Source: Plumapathes pennacea
Lineage: Eukaryota > Cnidaria > Anthozoa > Antipatharia > Myriopathidae
DNA length: 64,000 nt
NCBI GenBank assembly: GCA_964036295.1
Contig: OZ038464.1
Coordinates: 8,232,001-8,296,000, forward strand
Reading direction: 5' to 3'
The position numbers and the translations under genes were made by a program. Below are positions 61,148 through 64,000 of the stretch, one piece after another. The notes under the pieces are model-generated. The model was given only the letters and a program-made list of their open reading frames with translations, did no database searches and was not told the origin of the DNA. Position 1 is the first letter of the stretch, and every line of letters begins with the position of its first letter.

Positions 61148-63317
61148 CTAAGCAGCAGCACTCGTAATTTTATAATGACCGAGAGTTAAAGTGTCTGCCC
61201 CATTTGGTAATATGCACCTTTTATGGTCATCAGCAAAAAGTGCAATTTTATTAACTTTTTGAGAAAATAGATTATGACCATAAGAAAGTATTCTTCCCAT
61301 CTCTCTCATTTGCTGTTTTTTTCGAAAATAGAAATTCTCTCATATGATCCATTCCAATCTTTTCTTGACTACTTCCTTATTAATTCCTATACATTTGATA
61401 TCGTCTTCTAATTCCAAAGATATTCCATACAACTTTGCCCTTAAACCAACAAACTAAAAAATCTGAACACCATTTGTTTCGTCTTTGAACATTCCAAGTA
61501 CTTGTTTATTCAAACCAGATGAAATACCAGTTGGATGATCTTTTGAAATCTGACTAGTTGTCGAAATGTGTTTTCACATCAGGAGTAATATCTTTATAAA
61601 ACTCCTCTGTTTCAATTTCATAAGTCAAAGAATCTGTGTCGGTGATTAGAAGCCTTGCTTTCTCACCGTATTTTGTCTTTATATAACCGTAGTGAAAATC
61701 ATACATAATCAATTTACTAAGATCTAGAATGGCCATCCCAATTTAAATTGTAAGGTAAGGTAAGTCTTAGTTTTACCCATGTGAACGGCAATTTTCACTA
61801 AAAACGGTTCTCCCTCGATTATTAGACTTTTTGACCAACTTAGAAAATTGAGATTCATGAGTCGTAAGTCTAATATCCACTCGATTTCGAATATTTTCCA
61901 TCGTTCTTTTAAAAAGAGAATTGTTCATGAGTTTGTAAAAGTTTTTCTCGAACTTCGTCTTCCCATTCATTCTCATCTTTATATTAAATGAAATGTAATC
62001 CTTCATAACATCTTTTTCATCAAAGGTGATCATTCTCTGTACCTTTTTAATCTTCAAACCCATCTGGTAATATTTCAATAACTCATGATGAAGCACATAT
62101 TTCTCTTTGTCATAAAAAGTAGAAACTAACTTTTCAACTTTGTTTATTTTTGTTCTCTCTGGTGCTAATGGATAATCATTATGAAAATTGTGTAACTCTT
62201 TTGGATATTCCAAATCAAATTGATGGAGGAATTTTGTTCAAAAATCTACTCTTTCAAATATCATTGTTCATCTCATCTACAATATCTTGTGATACCCACT
62301 CAAAGTTTGAATACGGCATCTTTTTTGACATAGCTAATCCATAAAGATGTTTCGCATCCAAATATTTAATAAACGTACTTTTTAAATTTTTGTTATCTTC
62401 ATGTATTTGTTATTCGCCTTCGAATATCTCCCAGTAATCATTGATACTCCGCCTCTTATTCCTCTCTCAAACATCATAAACATATCATAATCTGTTAGTA
62501 ATTCTGGTTCAGCTCCACTCTTCTTAAAAAATGCATCCCAAGTCAAACCAGGCGATGTGTAATAGTGAGTAGGATCACGTCCATAATATTTCATACAAAC
62601 ACTTCTGAATTTTTCAAAAACATCTGCAAGAAGTAAAACATCGGTTCGTAAATAAAGATCATGATATTCTTTGAAATTTTTCATATTGAAAATTTTCCAA
62701 ATTTTTTGTGGATGAAAATCCACATGGAATATGTTCTTGAATGTTTGTAGTAAAAGATTTCTTATCTGATTTTGACTTTGATTTTGATTTTGGTGTATCA
62801 TCTTCATTTTCTTGTTTTTTCATTCGAAGTTTTAACAATCTTTGCTTTGTTTCTTCACTTATCTTAGACTCATCGTCTACAATCACTTTGTTGAAAGACT
62901 CAAAATTTGCGTAGATCACAAAAGGAAGTTTAAACTCCTGATAATAATTCTTAAAAACTTTCAAACTTTTTCACGAGTTGGCATTATAACTATTGATCCT
63001 TCGTTTGAAAAACATATATTCTTATGTTATTCGAAATATTCGTCAAAAACCTGGTTAAAACAATTCCTACAAATATTCACCTTATTTGGATGTTTTGTAT
63101 ATTGACCCTTCAATAATCTCGACAATGAATTTATAACACAATAATGTCCTTCGTAAAGTAATAAATCTATTACTTAATAACCAAATTCTTCTTTCACTGG
63201 TCTCAATGGAAAAAATCCTCCTTTCTCTCGTTGACAATCATCATATCCAACTACACAAATCTTATGTCCTGGATTATTTTTCTCAAGAACTGATGATAAC
63301 ACGAGAATAGCACGACT
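61148..63317 (-). pseudogene. PolB: Polinton DNA polymerase B, decayed (unit 16)
   Basis: A 3-bp in-frame deletion at about 62065 removes a Lys (KYYQMGLK). Motif B has Lys for the conserved Gly (NNSLFKRTM). The 4-bp deletion before motif A is present at about 62395. An extra frame change at about 62955 disrupts VCKFKNYY. Confidence 0.86.
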
Positions 63318-63546
63318 TTAAAATAGCGTACGCGTACTGTACGTTAACTGACGTAATTTTTCAAAACTCACTGGTTCATGAAAACCATACTTTTTGGGGA
63401 TAATAGTAAAAGTATTACTGTTTTTTTTTTTATGTTATTGCTTAGAGTTTACATTTGTTGGGAACCAAATATTACCAGTCAGTATACAATGTCTGTCCAA
63501 AAATATGTCAACCAAAACACCATTAAATCTTAATTGTTTTAAATAG

Positions 63547-63816
63547 GTTTATACTCAAGAAGAAAGTCCCACATACTGAGATTGGCAGTGCCAATTCAGC
63601 TGTTGTTCAACTTTTGGGACACTGCTGCAGATAGTACTGCTGATGCTCATCTTGCTGAAAAACACCCACATGATGATACTGAAGCTGAATGGCCTGCTGA
63701 AGGACACTCGCTTGATGGTCATCAAGAAGAAGCATCTGAAGCCAAACCTGTGGATGTGGGCCCACAAGCTGTTGAAGTCGCATGTTCTCTTGTCAAATCA
63801 TGCTTGGAACAGTTAG
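63547..63816 (+). other. Exon-like open segment (unit 16, long-intron subtype)
   Basis: Open throughout, Trp variant, SCLEQL ending. The acceptor is aaatag, similar to unit 5. Confidence 0.55.
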
Positions 63817-63916
63817 GTAAGTTTCAAAATTTCAAATATGACCAATAACAAAATAACAATATTACTGCCTCTCCTTTTCTCTGTGTACACTAAGCCACTG
63901 CATTTTTCTTTCCCAG
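63817..63916 (+). other. Putative complete 100-nt GT-AG intron (unit 16)
   Basis: Donor GTAAGT and acceptor tttttctttcccag, again exactly 100 nt. The next stretch stays open in phase to near the window end. Confidence 0.5.
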
Positions 63917-64000
63917 TATTATGCCACAAACCCTTATTGAGCCACATACATTATTTACTACGGTCCTGTTGGTACCCTAACAGGACCGTAACCCTGTTGG

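Larger units (their letters stand above)
1..64000. mobile_element. Tandem array of a Polinton/Maverick-derived 3.89-kb unit (macrosatellite)
   Basis: The same landmarks recur in the same order and orientation through the whole window. The pol stop codon (CTA on the plus strand, in gattctaagcagcag) lies at 3654, 7542, 11429, 15260, 19087, 22971, 28448, 32328, 36215, 40103, 43984, 49491, 53379, 57261 and 61148. Spacing is 3,880-3,888 bp except for units 4 and 5 (3,831 and 3,827, internal deletions) and units 7 and 12 (5,477 and 5,507, internal duplication). Units differ by scattered substitutions and small indels. The encoded proteins are Polinton-type PolB and integrase, both frameshifted. Both edges cut a unit, so the array is larger than the window. 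An assembly collapse or expansion cannot be excluded from sequence alone. Confidence 0.95.
61148..64000. repeat. Array unit 16 (right-truncated)
   Basis: The window ends 11 bp after the inverted repeat, before the integrase. It belongs to the long-intron subtype with units 5 and 12. Confidence 0.9.

Noticed and set aside
1-64000. Bacterial or phage origin
   Set aside because: The polymerase and integrase are of eukaryotic Polinton type, the sequence has GT-AG splice signals, and there is no operon structure or ribosome-binding pattern.
1-64000. CRISPR array or short satellite
   Set aside because: The only regular repetition is the ~3.9-kb unit; no short direct repeats with unique spacers are present.
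1-64000. tRNA or rRNA genes
   Set aside because: Nothing resembling tRNA arms or conserved rRNA segments was noticed in the unit on either strand.

Overview
The window is one long tandem array: 16 head-to-tail units (14 complete, two cut by the window edges) with a modal period of 3,887-3,888 bp. It runs through both edges, and no unique flank is visible. Every unit carries the same two decayed genes of a Polinton/Maverick-type (polintovirus-like) element: a protein-primed family B DNA polymerase on the minus strand and a DDE (rve) integrase on the plus strand. They are convergent, with stop codons about 27 bp apart. Capsid, FtsK/HerA-type ATPase and Ad-like protease genes, and long terminal inverted repeats, are absent. 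The host is therefore a eukaryote. The AT-rich sequence, the Polinton lineage and GT-AG splice signals fit an invertebrate animal, but the species cannot be told from the sequence.

Unit layout, taking the pol stop codon as position 1: about 2.17 kb of polymerase pseudogene (minus strand); a short segment with the palindrome GTACGCGTAC; about 700 bp of non-Polinton sequence; then about 0.95 kb of integrase pseudogene (plus strand). The non-Polinton segment holds a 270-bp exon-like reading frame of higher GC content with a splice acceptor before it and a consensus GTAAGT donor after it, and then a 30-bp inverted repeat. It looks like a captured piece of a spliced gene. Units 5, 12 and 16 also keep a 100-nt intron with a good acceptor, which a 29-bp deletion removed from the other units examined.

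The same disabling lesions recur in unit after unit: an 821-bp deletion in the polymerase exonuclease half, several frameshifts, an in-frame TAA, and frameshifts in the integrase. The element was therefore dead before it was amplified, and the array behaves as a Polinton-derived macrosatellite. Units 7 and 12 are longer (5,477 and 5,507 bp). Each carries an extra polymerase N-terminal half that still contains the segment deleted elsewhere (endonuclease VII-like zinc motif, exonuclease II motif). These two units and their left neighbours form a block repeated at an offset of about 21.01 kb (five units), which is a higher-order repeat. Other variants are shared in conflicting patterns among units, which points to unequal exchange and gene conversion. 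Coding calls were made by reading motifs; no database search was possible. Many apparent ORF starts here are not ATG, so starts were chosen only where an ATG and family similarity agree.
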